NCBI GenBank assembly: GCA_910583755.1
Contig: CAJTZO010000009.1
Span: 6,051-70,050 of the forward strand
Length of the DNA stretch: 64,000 nucleotides
Reading direction: 5' to 3'
From: an uncultured Clostridia bacterium
Lineage (GTDB): Bacteria > Bacillota > Clostridia > Lachnospirales > Anaerotignaceae
Shown: piece by piece, positions 51,261 through 61,583 of the stretch
How positions within the stretch are numbered: position 1 is the first letter of the stretch
How the letters are laid out: every line of letters begins with the position of its first letter
Notes under the pieces: generated by a model
Told to the model about the DNA's origin: nothing
The model's database searches: none
The model's input: only the letters and a program-made list of their open reading frames with translations
Position numbers and translations under genes: made by a program

Positions 51261-53234
51261 TTACCATTTAATATAAATAAATGGAGCATTATGATATGTC
51301 TTTTTGAAAATATCATAATATTGTCCTTTTAAACGATACGCCATTTCCATTTCTGCATCAAATAAATAGGTTGTCCCATCCATTCCAATTTCTATCCAGC
51401 CGTGAGGTGCATAATTATGTCCAATGGTACCGATAGCAGTTTGTGCATCATATCCAATTTGTTTTGCTAAATAATAATATAATGCTGCAAAACTATAGCA
51501 ATTTCCTTTGTTTGTTTCTAGCATAGGAATAGCATACTCTGCTTCCCAGCCAACCTCTCCCTTAGAAACAAAAGGACGTTTTAAATAACGATAATTGTCT
51601 CTGATATAATTATGTAAGGTGTGAAGTTTTTCTTCTTGTGTCATGCTTTCATCTGTTTGTGTTCTTACAATTTCAGAAAGTTTTTCATCCAGTATCGGAT
51701 AGCCTGTTGTATAATATCCATTTTCGTTAAAAGTAAAGTTTCCAACAGTTTTATTTCTTGCTAGATGTCCATTTTCTTCAATGCAAAATAGAGTACCATT
51801 CTTGGAGTAAAGTCCGGGTGCAATGTCAAGTCCTTCTTTTTGGAAAGAAGTCCAAGTCTCTGTGGCATCTGTTTTTTGATATTCATGGACAACAGATGAT
51901 TCTAAAATGTCATAATATGCCCAGTGGGTAGAAGGTACATCAAAAAATTCCTTGACTGTATCTGCGTTGTCAATAGTGTTTTTATCGCCTGTTCGATGTA
52001 ATACTTTATTGAGAATAACAGCAACATCTTGTCTTTTTATGGTATCATCTGGAAAGATATTTTCCTGCGGATTTATCCAGCCTTTTTGTGCTGCATTACA
52101 AATGGCGGAAAATGCCCAATGTTGTGCAGAAACATCAACAAATGTTTGTGTTTCGGTTGTATCAGAAGGATAAATTCTATTTAATATTGTTAAAAATTCT
52201 GCTCTTGTCATTTCGCTATCTGGCTCAAAATTTTCTCCATATCCTTCTACTAATCCCATTGTTGCCAAAGTGCATACTGGATTCGCATACCATTGGTCAG
52301 CAGAAACGTCAGAAAATGTTTTATTTGGCTGTGGTTTTTGTTTTAACAACGTATATAATATTTGGCAGGCTTCTGCTCTTGTTAAAGCCTTTTCTGGATA
52401 AAAGTTTCCATTGCTTCCATTCATATATGGAATATGTTTTTCTGTTTCCAATATATCTGATTGTGGAGTAAGTTGTTCAGATTGTTCATAAACAGCAAAA
52501 TAAGCGGCATTTTTTAATGTAACTTGTTTTGCAAGTTCTACCATTTCATCATCCGCATTTTTCCAAGCAATAATTTGTTTTCCTTCTTTATTTTGGGTTG
52601 GTATGTTTTGAGGCAATTCTCCTGTTTTTGTATATTCTCTAATAATTTCATTGTTACCTAAATCATATAAAATTTGACAGTCTTGTATTTCTTTCCAAAC
52701 AGCATATAATGTAATGGTTTGTTCTTCTGTTTCGAACAATTTTTCTGTTGTAATATGTTCTTCTCTTTGAAATAAAGGCTCCGTGGCATCCTGTTTGGTG
52801 CTCCAGCCCATAAAAACAAACCCTTGTTTTGTGATGTCAGGGTCTTCTATAAACATAAATACATCACCGCTTGCAAGAGTGATACCTTCTGGTGCAGTTC
52901 CTTCAGCACCATTACTGTCAAATAAAATTGTTTTTAGTTCAGAGTGATTTTGTGGTTTATTTTGTTCCACAGTATCTTGTATTTCAGAAGGCACTTCTAC
53001 ATCTTCTGACTGTGTTTCTGAAGGTGTTTGTAAGTCTTCCTCTTGTGTTTTGATATCTTCTGATAAGGAAGGCATTTCTTCGTCTTCCAATGGTAAAGAA
53101 GTATTTGCTTGTTCTGTTTCTAAATCTTGTGTAATAACAGGTATTTCTGTTTCCTTTGCACTTGCTGTAACATGTAAAATGCTACTTCCCATTGATAATG
53201 TTAAAAACAAAGCAAAGGCTTTTTTTGTTTTCAT
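51261..53234 (-). CDS. Secreted SLH-domain protein with transglutaminase-like domain
   Basis: About 657 residues, start ATG 53234 (MKTKKAFALFLTLSM) after the GGGGAAA... site. Signal peptide, Glu/Thr/Ser-rich linker (about 25-105), an InlB-type repeat (about 105-185, ending ITLYAVWKE), three SLH domains (about 270-460) that bind the wall, and a C-terminal transglutaminase-like domain with Cys (NKGNCYSFAALYYY), His (HNYAPHGWIEI) and Asp (YLFDAEME). Likely a wall-bound cross-linker or peptidase, first gene of the acetylation operon. Confidence 0.88.
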   Translation of the reverse strand: MKTKKAFALFLTLSMGSSILHVTASAKETEIPVITQDLETEQANTSLPLEDEEMPSLSEDIKTQEEDLQTPSETQSEDVEVPSEIQDTVEQNKPQNHSELKTILFDSNGAEGTAPEGITLASGDVFMFIEDPDITKQGFVFMGWSTKQDATEPLFQREEHITTEKLFETEEQTITLYAVWKEIQDCQILYDLGNNEIIREYTKTGELPQNIPTQNKEGKQIIAWKNADDEMVELAKQVTLKNAAYFAVYEQSEQLTPQSDILETEKHIPYMNGSNGNFYPEKALTRAEACQILYTLLKQKPQPNKTFSDVSADQWYANPVCTLATMGLVEGYGENFEPDSEMTRAEFLTILNRIYPSDTTETQTFVDVSAQHWAFSAICNAAQKGWINPQENIFPDDTIKRQDVAVILNKVLHRTGDKNTIDNADTVKEFFDVPSTHWAYYDILESSVVHEYQKTDATETWTSFQKEGLDIAPGLYSKNGTLFCIEENGHLARNKTVGNFTFNENGYYTTGYPILDEKLSEIVRTQTDESMTQEEKLHTLHNYIRDNYRYLKRPFVSKGEVGWEAEYAIPMLETNKGNCYSFAALYYYLAKQIGYDAQTAIGTIGHNYAPHGWIEIGMDGTTYLFDAEMEMAYRLKGQYYDIFKKTYHNAPFIYIKW

Positions 53235-53681
53235 GCCACATTTCCCCCTTTTCCCCTTTTTTGACAAAAATAAAAAGTATCATATAGAGATTTTCTCATT
53301 GATACATGCATTTGTATTATACAATTATCTACAAATTCTGTCAATATTTTCATCATATTTAATGAAAACGAAAATAAGAAAAGAGAAAGAGATTTGTAAG
53401 ATATGTAAGATATTGTTTTAAGAAAAAGTGGAAAATTTTGTGTTTTCTGTCACATTCTTTTATGTATTAATATAATGTATAGAATAGAATATTTTTGTAC
53501 CATAAGCTACCAAATATGGTATAATACAAAAACGCCTTAGTATTTTTAAATGATTGTAGGGAAAAATTATTTGTAGAGGGAATAAAAATTTTAATAAATG
53601 TTATGGGTTTTGCTCATACGAATTAGCAGGTTCTGCAAACATACAAAAAAGAAGCAGAATAGGATAAAGGGAGGAGAAAAA
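53235..53681. other. Divergent intergenic region
   Basis: No gene recognised. It contains upstream sequences of the SLH gene, then AT-rich DNA, a plus-strand extended -10 element (TGGTATAAT, 53517-53525) and a leader of about 150 bases before the antiporter gene. I could not fold the leader into a known riboswitch. Confidence 0.5.
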
Positions 53682-54851
53682 ATGGAATCCTATGATTTTT
53701 TATTTGTATTAGCGATTATCTTACTATCGACAAAAATTTTTGGCTTGTTATCGGAAAAGGTACATATGCCACAGGTAGTAGGAGCTTTAACAGTTGGTAT
53801 TTTATTAGGACCGGGCTGTTTGAATGTTTTGCATGAAACAGATTTTTTGATGAAATCAGCAGAAATTGGTGTTGTATTACTGATGTTTCAAGCAGGATTG
53901 GATACAGATTTTGAGGAGTTGAAAAAAACTGGAAAAGCTTCTTTTATTATTGCTTTAATTGGTGTTATTGTACCATTTTTAGGTGGAACAATCGTTTATT
54001 TATTATTTTTCCAAACTTCAGAAATGACACCAATAGAGTTTTTACGTGCTTGTTTTGTAGGTGTTATTTTGACTGCAACATCTGTTAGCATTTCTGTAGA
54101 AACATTAAAAGAGATGGGAAAATTAAAAGGAAAAGTGGGCACCTCCATACTAGGGGCTGCTATCATTGATGATATTTTAGGTATTATTGTGTTAACCATT
54201 ATCACAGGTGTTACTTCTCCGGAAAAAAGTGGAATTGCTTTTGTGCTATTAAAAATTTTGTTGTTTTTTATTTTTGTTGGCATTTGTACCTTTGTGATTC
54301 AACAAATTATAAAACGTTTTCCAAACATCTATCCAACAGGAAAACGGCGCACTGCAATTTATTCCATTGCATTTTGCTTTCTTATGGCATATTGTTCAGA
54401 GGTGCTTTTTGGAGTTGCAGATATTACAGGTGCTTATTTTGCAGGGCTCATTCTTTGTAATTCTGGAGAAATTAGAAATTATGTGGTCAGAAGAATCACA
54501 ATTACAGCCTATATGTTTTTCACACCTATTTTCTTTGCAAGTATTGGTATGAAAACAGTATTAAGCGGAATGACATCCTCATTGTTACTTTTTTCGATTA
54601 TTTTGTTGATAATCGCTATCTTATCAAAAATTGTTGGTTGTGGATTGGGTGCAAAAATGTGTGGGTATGAAAACCATGAGGCGCTTTCTGTCGGAATTGG
54701 TATGGTATCACGTGGGGAAGTAGCATTAATTGTGGCGCAAAAAGGTTCACAAGCAGGACTAATTTCGCAGGATATGTTTCCCGCTATTATATTTGTTGTT
54801 ATTGTTACAGTACTGCTTACACCTATTTTATTAAAAGTACAGATGAAATAA
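53682..54851 (+). CDS. Cation:proton antiporter (CPA2/Kef type)
   Basis: 389 residues, start ATG 53682 (MESYDFLFVLAIILL) after GGGAGGAG. About twelve membrane segments; PQVVGALTVGILLGPG near 27 and the ion-binding region ILGAAIIDDILGIIVL near 155 (paired Asp) are typical of CPA2 exchangers. No cytoplasmic RCK domain, so regulation, if any, is by another protein. Exchanges Na+ or K+ for protons. Confidence 0.9.
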   Translation: MESYDFLFVLAIILLSTKIFGLLSEKVHMPQVVGALTVGILLGPGCLNVLHETDFLMKSAEIGVVLLMFQAGLDTDFEELKKTGKASFIIALIGVIVPFLGGTIVYLLFFQTSEMTPIEFLRACFVGVILTATSVSISVETLKEMGKLKGKVGTSILGAAIIDDILGIIVLTIITGVTSPEKSGIAFVLLKILLFFIFVGICTFVIQQIIKRFPNIYPTGKRRTAIYSIAFCFLMAYCSEVLFGVADITGAYFAGLILCNSGEIRNYVVRRITITAYMFFTPIFFASIGMKTVLSGMTSSLLLFSIILLIIAILSKIVGCGLGAKMCGYENHEALSVGIGMVSRGEVALIVAQKGSQAGLISQDMFPAIIFVVIVTVLLTPILLKVQMK

Positions 54852-54922
54852 TTGGATAGGAAATACAACTAAGGTGATTTTTTAAGAAAATAAAGTTTCT
54901 ACTTAAGTTTTTTTGATGAACT

Positions 54923-54954
54923 AACTGACGCTTTTGGAAAGGAAAGCGTCAGTT
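54923..54954 (+). terminator. Terminator after the antiporter gene
   Basis: AACTGACGCTTT pairs with AAAGCGTCAGTT around an 8-base loop, followed by TTTT. It is about 70 bases after the antiporter stop codon. Confidence 0.9.
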
Positions 54955-55007
54955 TTTTATTTTCATAAAAAAAGGGGAATCGGATATACTGTAAAAAGGT
55001 GATGTTC

Positions 55008-55919
55008 ATGTTTTATGTGTTTTTAGATGGAAAAGTAAAGAGAAAAGAAAAAATGGAGGATAATCTAAAGGATAAAAAAGGGATTGCTATGTTTCATCAA
55101 GAGCAATGGCAGGAAATAGCGCAAAAGTATCAGATTCATTATACTCCTTCACAGGAAATTTCAAAATATGCTTATTATGAATGTTTTGATGGATTTGATT
55201 TTATTTGTATTAATGCTATTGATTATCAAAACTTATATGGAGGACAAAGACGAGTTTTATTTTGTTTGCAAAAAGAGTTTTATTTTATTTTTTCTGATGA
55301 GCCGGCAAAATGGAAAAAAGTAATAGAAACCACAATCGAAAATTTAGGAGAAAAAAATACAATCCATAAGGTTCTTTTAGAATTTATTACAAAATTGATA
55401 GGAAGTGATATTTCTGTTTTTGATGACTTAGAAAAAGAAATTGTGGAGTTGGAACAAGCCTTAATTACAGAACAAAAAAAAGATTGTGTAAAAGAAATTA
55501 TTTCTTTACGGAAAAAATTAATGATATTAAAGAAATATTATGAGCAAATATTAGATGTGTTGGAAGGTTTGTCAGAAAATGAAAATGATATTTTTGATGA
55601 AACCACAATAAAATATTTTGATAGACTACAAAGAAAAACAGAAAGATACTATGAAAATGTTTTAAATTTAAGGGAATCTGTTACACAGGTAAGAGAGTCT
55701 TATCAAGCACAAGTGGATATTAATTTGAATTATACTATGAAAATATTTACAGTGATTACCACAATATTTTTGCCTTTGACATTGATTGTAGGTTGGTATG
55801 GTATGAATTTTGAAATGCCAGAATATCATTGGAATCATAGCTATGCGATGGTAATTGGTTTATCTGTAGGTGTGGTATTGGCTGGAGTAGCGTTTTTTAA
55901 AAAAAAGGGCTGGTTTTAA
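55008..55919 (+). CDS. CorA-family magnesium/divalent cation transporter
   Basis: 303 residues: a long cytoplasmic domain with a helical stalk (about 120-240) and two C-terminal membrane segments with the signature YGMNFEMPE between them. Start taken as ATG 55008, after AAGGTG; GTG 54999 and ATG 55002 are too close to that site. Confidence 0.93.
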   Translation: MFYVFLDGKVKRKEKMEDNLKDKKGIAMFHQEQWQEIAQKYQIHYTPSQEISKYAYYECFDGFDFICINAIDYQNLYGGQRRVLFCLQKEFYFIFSDEPAKWKKVIETTIENLGEKNTIHKVLLEFITKLIGSDISVFDDLEKEIVELEQALITEQKKDCVKEIISLRKKLMILKKYYEQILDVLEGLSENENDIFDETTIKYFDRLQRKTERYYENVLNLRESVTQVRESYQAQVDINLNYTMKIFTVITTIFLPLTLIVGWYGMNFEMPEYHWNHSYAMVIGLSVGVVLAGVAFFKKKGWF

Positions 55920-56095
55920 TTTATTTTTTTGACAGTTGAAATCAATTTTATTCAAAAGCTGTAAGATGACATAACATTGTATCATGCCTTGTCATATCTT
56001 GCGACAAAAAAAGTTGTATCTCCACTTGTTTTTCGATATTGTTTTAGTATCACTTTGTAAGAAAGAAAAATACAAAAGCATAAGGAGGAGAAGTT

Positions 56096-56686
56096 GTGAG
56101 TTTTACAACATTTCAAAAAAAACCCAAAAAGCAAGATATTATTAAGGAAAATATAGAGGAACAAAAATATTTTTTTTTGGAAAGAGCAGAAAAATTAGAA
56201 AATTCTTTTTATGAATCTTTTTTTGAGCATTCCATTGAAAATGCTGTGGCAGATGCCTATGAAATTTTTTTGGAAACAAAAACAGAATATAATTATTTTG
56301 AACAACAACTGAAGGCATTAGATAAAGAAAGAGGCAGAAGGTTTTTAAAATTAATAGCAATTTATCATAGCATACGTCTTTCTCGTATTAAAAGAAGAAA
56401 ATTACGATGGAGAGAAATGAAACGAAATTTATATTATGTGTTTCAACTCAATGAGACAGAAAAAAAATTAGCAGATGTGTTATATGGCTGTGCCAAAAGT
56501 GGAGAAAGCTGTTTTTCTGATTTGTTTGCAAAAACAACTGCAAGGTATGTGTTTGGTTCTTTAACACTTTCTCCTTTTTCATTGGCATTTATAGAAAATT
56601 TTTGCTATAATTCATTTAACAGTTTTATGGCTTCTTTTACAAAATACCTCTCGGTAAATGTAAGATTAAAAAGAGCAGCCAGCTGA
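56096..56686 (+). CDS. Hypothetical protein upstream of addA
   Basis: 196 residues starting with GTG 56096, after AAGGAGGAG. Mostly helical and charged (ERAEKLENSFYESFFEHSIE; a basic RLSRIKRRKLRWREMKR near 95), with a more hydrophobic C-terminus. No signal peptide or clear membrane span. I do not recognise the family. It lies 24 bases upstream of addA, where addB is usually found, so it may be cotranscribed with it. Confidence 0.7.
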   Translation: MSFTTFQKKPKKQDIIKENIEEQKYFFLERAEKLENSFYESFFEHSIENAVADAYEIFLETKTEYNYFEQQLKALDKERGRRFLKLIAIYHSIRLSRIKRRKLRWREMKRNLYYVFQLNETEKKLADVLYGCAKSGESCFSDLFAKTTARYVFGSLTLSPFSLAFIENFCYNSFNSFMASFTKYLSVNVRLKRAAS

Positions 56687-56710
56687 TTTTTTTAAATGAG
56701 GTGATGGCAA

Positions 56711-59700
56711 ATGCAGACAAAAGAAAAGTGGACAAAAGAACAACAAAAAGCCATTGATACAAGAAATTGTAATTTATTGGTTTCTGCCGCCGCAGGTTCT
56801 GGAAAAACAGCAGTATTAGTAGAACGAATTATTTCTATGATAACAGACAGCAAAAATCCCATAGATGTAGATAAACTTTTAGTTGTAACATTTACCAATG
56901 CGGCAGCATCTGAAATGAAGCAAAGAATCGGTGATGCGATTGCCAAACAGTTAGAAGTTCAGCCATTTAATGAACATCTTCAAAACCAGTTAACAAATTT
57001 AAGTAGAGCAGATATTAAAACAATTCATTCTTTTTGTTTGCAGGTTGTAAGAGAAAATTACTATACCCTTGGTATTGACCCTATGATGAGGACAGCAGAT
57101 GAAACAGAGGTAAAATTGTTACAACAGGAGGTAATCTCTGATTTATTTGAGGAACTATATGGTATGGAACCGAATACAGAATTTTGTAATTTAGTAGAAC
57201 TATTTGCAAATGATACAAAGGATGATAAATTAAAAAAAATAATATTAGATATTTATGAATTTTTGTTAGGCTGTCCAGAGCCTTTAAAATGGCTCTATGA
57301 TAAAATAGAAGCATTTCATTTGTCTGAACAAAAAACAATAGAAGATACCATTTGGGCAAGCATATTGCGAAAAAAAATGATAGAAGAACTTAATATAATA
57401 GACAATGATTTAAAAAAAGCTTTGTTACTTGCGCAAGATGGAATTGGTTTTGAAAAATATGAACAAAGTTTACAAAAAGAATGTGAAATGGTGGAAAACT
57501 GCAAAAAAGTATGTTCTCTGCCTTTTCGTGATGTGCAAAAAATGATAAATAGTGTAGTTTTTGGTAGACCAGCTTATAAAGGGGATGAGATAGAAAGAAA
57601 AGAGGAAATTATTGATTTAAGAGATAAAGCAAAAAAAGCCTTTGATAATCTGAAAAAAACAATTTTTCCTTATTCTATCGAAATCATGGAGGAGCAGATA
57701 AAACGATTATACCCTATCATGAAATCTTTGGGAACTGTAGTAGAAAAGTTTATGAAAAGGTATCAAGAGATAAAAAAGGAAAAAAGAATCTTAGATTTTG
57801 GAGATTATGAACATTTTTGTCTGGAAATTCTTTTCAAGCAACAAGAAGACTATATGGAACCTTCTGAAGTTGCAAGAGAATTACAACAAAAATATCAAGA
57901 AGTGTTTGTTGACGAATATCAAGACAGTAACTTAATCCAAGAAATGATATTATATGCTGTTTCTAAAAATAGCATAGGAGAATATAATCGGTTTATGGTG
58001 GGTGATGTAAAACAAAGTATTTATGGATTTCGGCTTGCTATGCCAGAAATATTTATGGAAAAATATAATCAATACACCTTAGAGAGTGGAAAAGAACAAA
58101 AAATATTGCTTTCTCAAAATTTCAGAAGCCGTAAAAATATATTAGATGGCATTAACTTTATTTTTCAAAAAATAATGTCAGAACAGGTAGGCGGGCTAAC
58201 CTATGATGAAGATGCTGCCCTTTATGCAGGAGCAGATTTCCCCCCTTTTGATGGAAACTGTGGAGGAGAAAATGAAATTTTATTGATTGATATACAAGAT
58301 AAAAAAGAAATAGAAGATGAAGTTCTGGAAGAATGGAATCAAGTGGAACAAGAGGTCTTTGTTGTTGCCAAGCGGATTAAAAGAATGATAAAAGAAGAAT
58401 ATCCTATTTTTGATAAAAAAATAGGGGAATATCGCTCTGTTGCCTTTGGAGATATTGCGATTTTGTTAAGGAGTGCAAAAAGATGGGATAGCATATTAGA
58501 TAATATTTTTATGAAAGAGGATATTCCTTTTTATGCAGAAACATCTTTAGGCTATTTTGAAACATTGGAAGTTATGACAATATTAAATCTTTTGCAAGTG
58601 TTAGATAATCCCATTCAGGATATTCCTTTACTTTCTTTATTGCATTCCCCTATCTATCATTTTTCAGCAGAAGAATTGCTGGAAATTAGAATGATAGGAG
58701 AAGAAGAAACAACATATTATGATTGTATCAAAAAATATCTGGAAGAAGCAAAACAAATACAAGAAATGGAACCTATTGCCAAAAGATTAAAAACAGTGTT
58801 AGAAAAAATTGCACAATGGAGAAAAAAAGCAAGAGATTGCTCCATTAGTCAGCTTTTATGGTATCTTTATAGTGAAACAGGATATTTTGATTATGTAGGC
58901 GTAACAGCAGGAGGAAAATTAAGACAGGCAAATTTAAGATTTTTAATAAAAAAAGCAGAAGAATATGAAAAAACAAATTTAAAAGGGTTATTTCATTTTG
59001 TAAAGTATATTGAAAGTATGAAAGAAAATGATGAAACAAGTGGGTCTGCAAAATTGCTCAATGAAGGTGAAAATATGGTGCGAATTATGACCATACACAA
59101 GAGTAAGGGCTTAGAATTTCCTGTTGTGTTTGTTTCAGATACTGCAAAAAAATTTAATTTACAAGATTTAAAAAAAGATATTTTATTAGACCATAAAATT
59201 GGACTTGGCGTAAATTATATGGACTTGGAAAAAAGAGCAAAATATACCACATGGGCAAAAGAAGCTGTAAAAGAAAAAATAAAACAAGATAGCATTTCAG
59301 AGGAAATGCGTGTTCTTTATGTTGCATTGACAAGGGCAAAAGAAAAATTAATAATAACAGGTAGTATAAAAAATAATGGAAAAAAAATTGAAAAATGGTG
59401 TAATTATAAGGTGACACCAAGGGGGACCTTACCTTTTTATGAAATGGCACAGATAAATAATTATTTAGATTGGATTATGCCAGCAATGATGCAACATAAA
59501 GCAGGAAAAAAATTTTTAGGTGAAAGTAAATTTGAAACGAATGTGTTGAGTGACGAATCCCAATGGAAAATTATGCTTGTTAAAGCAGAACAGGAAATGG
59601 AAGTAATAGAAAATAAAGAAAAGATGATAGAATATTTTGATACATGGAACAATGAGATGGACTATAGTGGAAAAAGGCAACAAGTTTTTGATGCTTTACG

Positions 59701-60385
59701 TTGGAACTATGCAAAACAAGCTTCTACCAAACTACAGGTCAATATTTCGATTTCTGAAATCAAAAGAAAATGGCAACAGGAAAGTGGTTTACTGAAAGGA
59801 GAACAACAATGGGAAATGACAATGCCAATGCCAAAGTTTGAAAAGGAAGAAAAAAAATTAACCGCAGCAGAAGTTGGTACGGCTACCCATACTTTTATGG
59901 AACGATGTGATTTAAGAAAAAAATATACAAAAGAAGAAATACAAAAAGAGATTGAAACATTGGTGGAGCAAAATGTTTTGTCTGAAAAAGAAGCAAAAGC
60001 AATCAGTCAATTAGAACTGTTAACCTTTTTTGAATCTGATTTTGCACAAAGAATTAGAAATGCAGACAGTATAAAAAAGGAAAAATGCTTTTCTATGTTG
60101 GTCAAGGCAAAAGAAATTTTCCCAGAAAAAGATTATGCATCTGTAGAGGATAGTGTTGTGATAGATGGAATAATAGACTGTTTTTTTGAAGAACAAAATG
60201 AAATTGTGTTAGTAGACTATAAAACAGATAGATTGTGGGGAGAAAAAACAGCAATCACCTTAAAACAACAATATGAAATACAAATGAAATTGTATCAAAA
60301 AGCATTGGAAAGGGCAACTGGAAAAAAAGTAAAAGAGGTGTACTTGTATTCTTTTGCATTAGGAAAATCATTATTGATAGAGTAA
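56711..60385 (+). CDS. addA: ATP-dependent helicase/nuclease subunit A
   Basis: 1224-residue AddA, the motor and nuclease subunit of AddAB in double-strand-break repair. Superfamily 1 helicase motifs: VSAAAGSGKTAVLVERI near 24, motif II VFVDEYQDSN near 398, GDVKQSIYGFR, and TIHKSKGLEFPVVF near 793. The RecB-type nuclease is at the C-terminus: GTATHTFMERC, GIIDCFFEE and VLVDYKTDRL. ATG 56711 follows GAGGTGATG. No addB is present in the window. Confidence 0.96.
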   Translation: MQTKEKWTKEQQKAIDTRNCNLLVSAAAGSGKTAVLVERIISMITDSKNPIDVDKLLVVTFTNAAASEMKQRIGDAIAKQLEVQPFNEHLQNQLTNLSRADIKTIHSFCLQVVRENYYTLGIDPMMRTADETEVKLLQQEVISDLFEELYGMEPNTEFCNLVELFANDTKDDKLKKIILDIYEFLLGCPEPLKWLYDKIEAFHLSEQKTIEDTIWASILRKKMIEELNIIDNDLKKALLLAQDGIGFEKYEQSLQKECEMVENCKKVCSLPFRDVQKMINSVVFGRPAYKGDEIERKEEIIDLRDKAKKAFDNLKKTIFPYSIEIMEEQIKRLYPIMKSLGTVVEKFMKRYQEIKKEKRILDFGDYEHFCLEILFKQQEDYMEPSEVARELQQKYQEVFVDEYQDSNLIQEMILYAVSKNSIGEYNRFMVGDVKQSIYGFRLAMPEIFMEKYNQYTLESGKEQKILLSQNFRSRKNILDGINFIFQKIMSEQVGGLTYDEDAALYAGADFPPFDGNCGGENEILLIDIQDKKEIEDEVLEEWNQVEQEVFVVAKRIKRMIKEEYPIFDKKIGEYRSVAFGDIAILLRSAKRWDSILDNIFMKEDIPFYAETSLGYFETLEVMTILNLLQVLDNPIQDIPLLSLLHSPIYHFSAEELLEIRMIGEEETTYYDCIKKYLEEAKQIQEMEPIAKRLKTVLEKIAQWRKKARDCSISQLLWYLYSETGYFDYVGVTAGGKLRQANLRFLIKKAEEYEKTNLKGLFHFVKYIESMKENDETSGSAKLLNEGENMVRIMTIHKSKGLEFPVVFVSDTAKKFNLQDLKKDILLDHKIGLGVNYMDLEKRAKYTTWAKEAVKEKIKQDSISEEMRVLYVALTRAKEKLIITGSIKNNGKKIEKWCNYKVTPRGTLPFYEMAQINNYLDWIMPAMMQHKAGKKFLGESKFETNVLSDESQWKIMLVKAEQEMEVIENKEKMIEYFDTWNNEMDYSGKRQQVFDALRWNYAKQASTKLQVNISISEIKRKWQQESGLLKGEQQWEMTMPMPKFEKEEKKLTAAEVGTATHTFMERCDLRKKYTKEEIQKEIETLVEQNVLSEKEAKAISQLELLTFFESDFAQRIRNADSIKKEKCFSMLVKAKEIFPEKDYASVEDSVVIDGIIDCFFEEQNEIVLVDYKTDRLWGEKTAITLKQQYEIQMKLYQKALERATGKKVKEVYLYSFALGKSLLIE

Positions 60386-60690
60386 ATATATTTTTCATTA
60401 AAAGTTAAATCTCTCTTTTTCCAATAATATTTTCCAATTTCGTTGTATTTTCAATATAGCCTAATTTTATACACTGATAGGAATTAGGAAAGCATCATAA
60501 AATATAATAATGCAGTCAGAACCATAAAGCGTAATATCACCTTTCTGAATGATATCTGAATGTTTCACATTTGTAGGCAAAATTTTTGACATTGTCACTG
60601 CCACGTAATTTAGACATAGAAAAAAGAAAGACAGCCACTTCCAGTGGCTGTCTAAGAAAATAACTAGCTTATTAAATAATTTTGATTTTC
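60386..60690. other. Intergenic region after addA
   Basis: About 300 AT-rich bases between convergent genes. Apart from the terminator at 60629-60653 nothing is recognised. Confidence 0.5.
60629..60653 (-). terminator. Terminator after the small membrane-protein gene
   Basis: A perfect 11-bp stem (AGACAGCCACT with AGTGGCTGTCT) and 3-base loop; in the minus sense it is followed by TTCTTTTTT. There is no T run in the plus sense, so it serves the minus-strand gene. Confidence 0.9.
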
Positions 60691-60972
60691 TTACAGTTTT
60701 TCTACTTTTACAGAAGTATCCACATCTTTATCTGTACAACAGCAATCATCATCTTCTAAATCTTCCCAATCGGTATCCCAATCTTCGTCAAAATCATCAT
60801 CATTCATTTTATTTTTAAGTAGATATACCACAACAATTAATGTTGCTATTAATACTGCTGTTACAATAGCAATAAAAATATACAGACCTCTTTTGTCCTC
60901 TCTTTTCTGGATACCACGAATTGCTTCTTTTATGTCTTCCAGAGAAGTGCTATTTTCTAAATACTTTTTCAT
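60691..60972 (-). CDS. Small single-pass membrane protein with acidic Cys-rich tail
   Basis: About 93 residues: a cytoplasmic-type helix (LEDIKEAIRGIQKRED), one membrane segment (about 29-52), then a very acidic tail (NDDDFDEDWDTDWEDLEDDD) with CCC and a short end. Start at the second of two Met codons suits the GAGGG spacing. No family recognised; the acidic/Cys tail could bind metal, which is speculation. Confidence 0.75.
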   Translation of the reverse strand: MKKYLENSTSLEDIKEAIRGIQKREDKRGLYIFIAIVTAVLIATLIVVVYLLKNKMNDDDFDEDWDTDWEDLEDDDCCCTDKDVDTSVKVEKL

Positions 60973-61045
60973 CATAATTCCCTCTTTCTTTTTTATTTTT
61001 AACAGATAAAATATCTCTACTGGACATTTTCTGTTATAAGTAATC

Positions 61046-61510
61046 CTATCTATAACCTCTTAACATTTTTTTTCTAATAAATTCTTTGTTCTTTTTTAAT
61101 TCCGTATATTCAAAATATGCTTTTTTTAGTATTTGCCTTTCATCATTAAATTTTAGTAAATGATAGGCTTCATGAAATTTATAAAAACCCGCATCTGCAA
61201 AATATTCTTCACTTTGTGGCTTACAATAAAAAGAATTGGTTGTCATTAAATACCAGTGTACTGTTTTGTTTACAAAATCTTCATTTCCTTTAAAATTATA
61301 TTGTGTTTTTCCCACATATTTAATGATGTTGCCTAATGCACCAGATTCTTCTTTTACTTCTCTTAATGCTGTTTGACGGTGTGTTTCTCCTGGTTCTACC
61401 GTTCCCTTTGGCAACACCCAACCTAAATATTTTCCATTTTGATTTTTATATAAAAGCAATATTTTCCATCGATAAATTACAATACCACCACAGCTAATTG
61501 CCTCTACCAA
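61046..61510 (-). CDS. NUDIX hydrolase, diadenosine-type
   Basis: 154 residues with a full NUDIX box (PKGTVEPGET...REVKEESGA, about 34-56). ISCGGIVIYRWKILLLYKNQ and WVLPKG recall the Ap4A/ADP-ribose branch. The substrate is uncertain. It lies upstream of the small membrane-protein gene and downstream of the PrsW gene, with gaps of 70 bases each. Confidence 0.88.
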   Translation of the reverse strand: MVEAISCGGIVIYRWKILLLYKNQNGKYLGWVLPKGTVEPGETHRQTALREVKEESGALGNIIKYVGKTQYNFKGNEDFVNKTVHWYLMTTNSFYCKPQSEEYFADAGFYKFHEAYHLLKFNDERQILKKAYFEYTELKKNKEFIRKKMLRGYR

Positions 61511-61583
61511 AATGCTACCTCCCTATTTTTAATTTAAGTATACATGGTATTTTATTGTTTTTCAAGTCAGATTTAAGATTATT

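Noticed and set aside
53526..53681. c-di-AMP riboswitch before the cation antiporter
   Set aside because: Such genes can be under c-di-AMP control, but none of the conserved segments of that riboswitch was visible in the leader.
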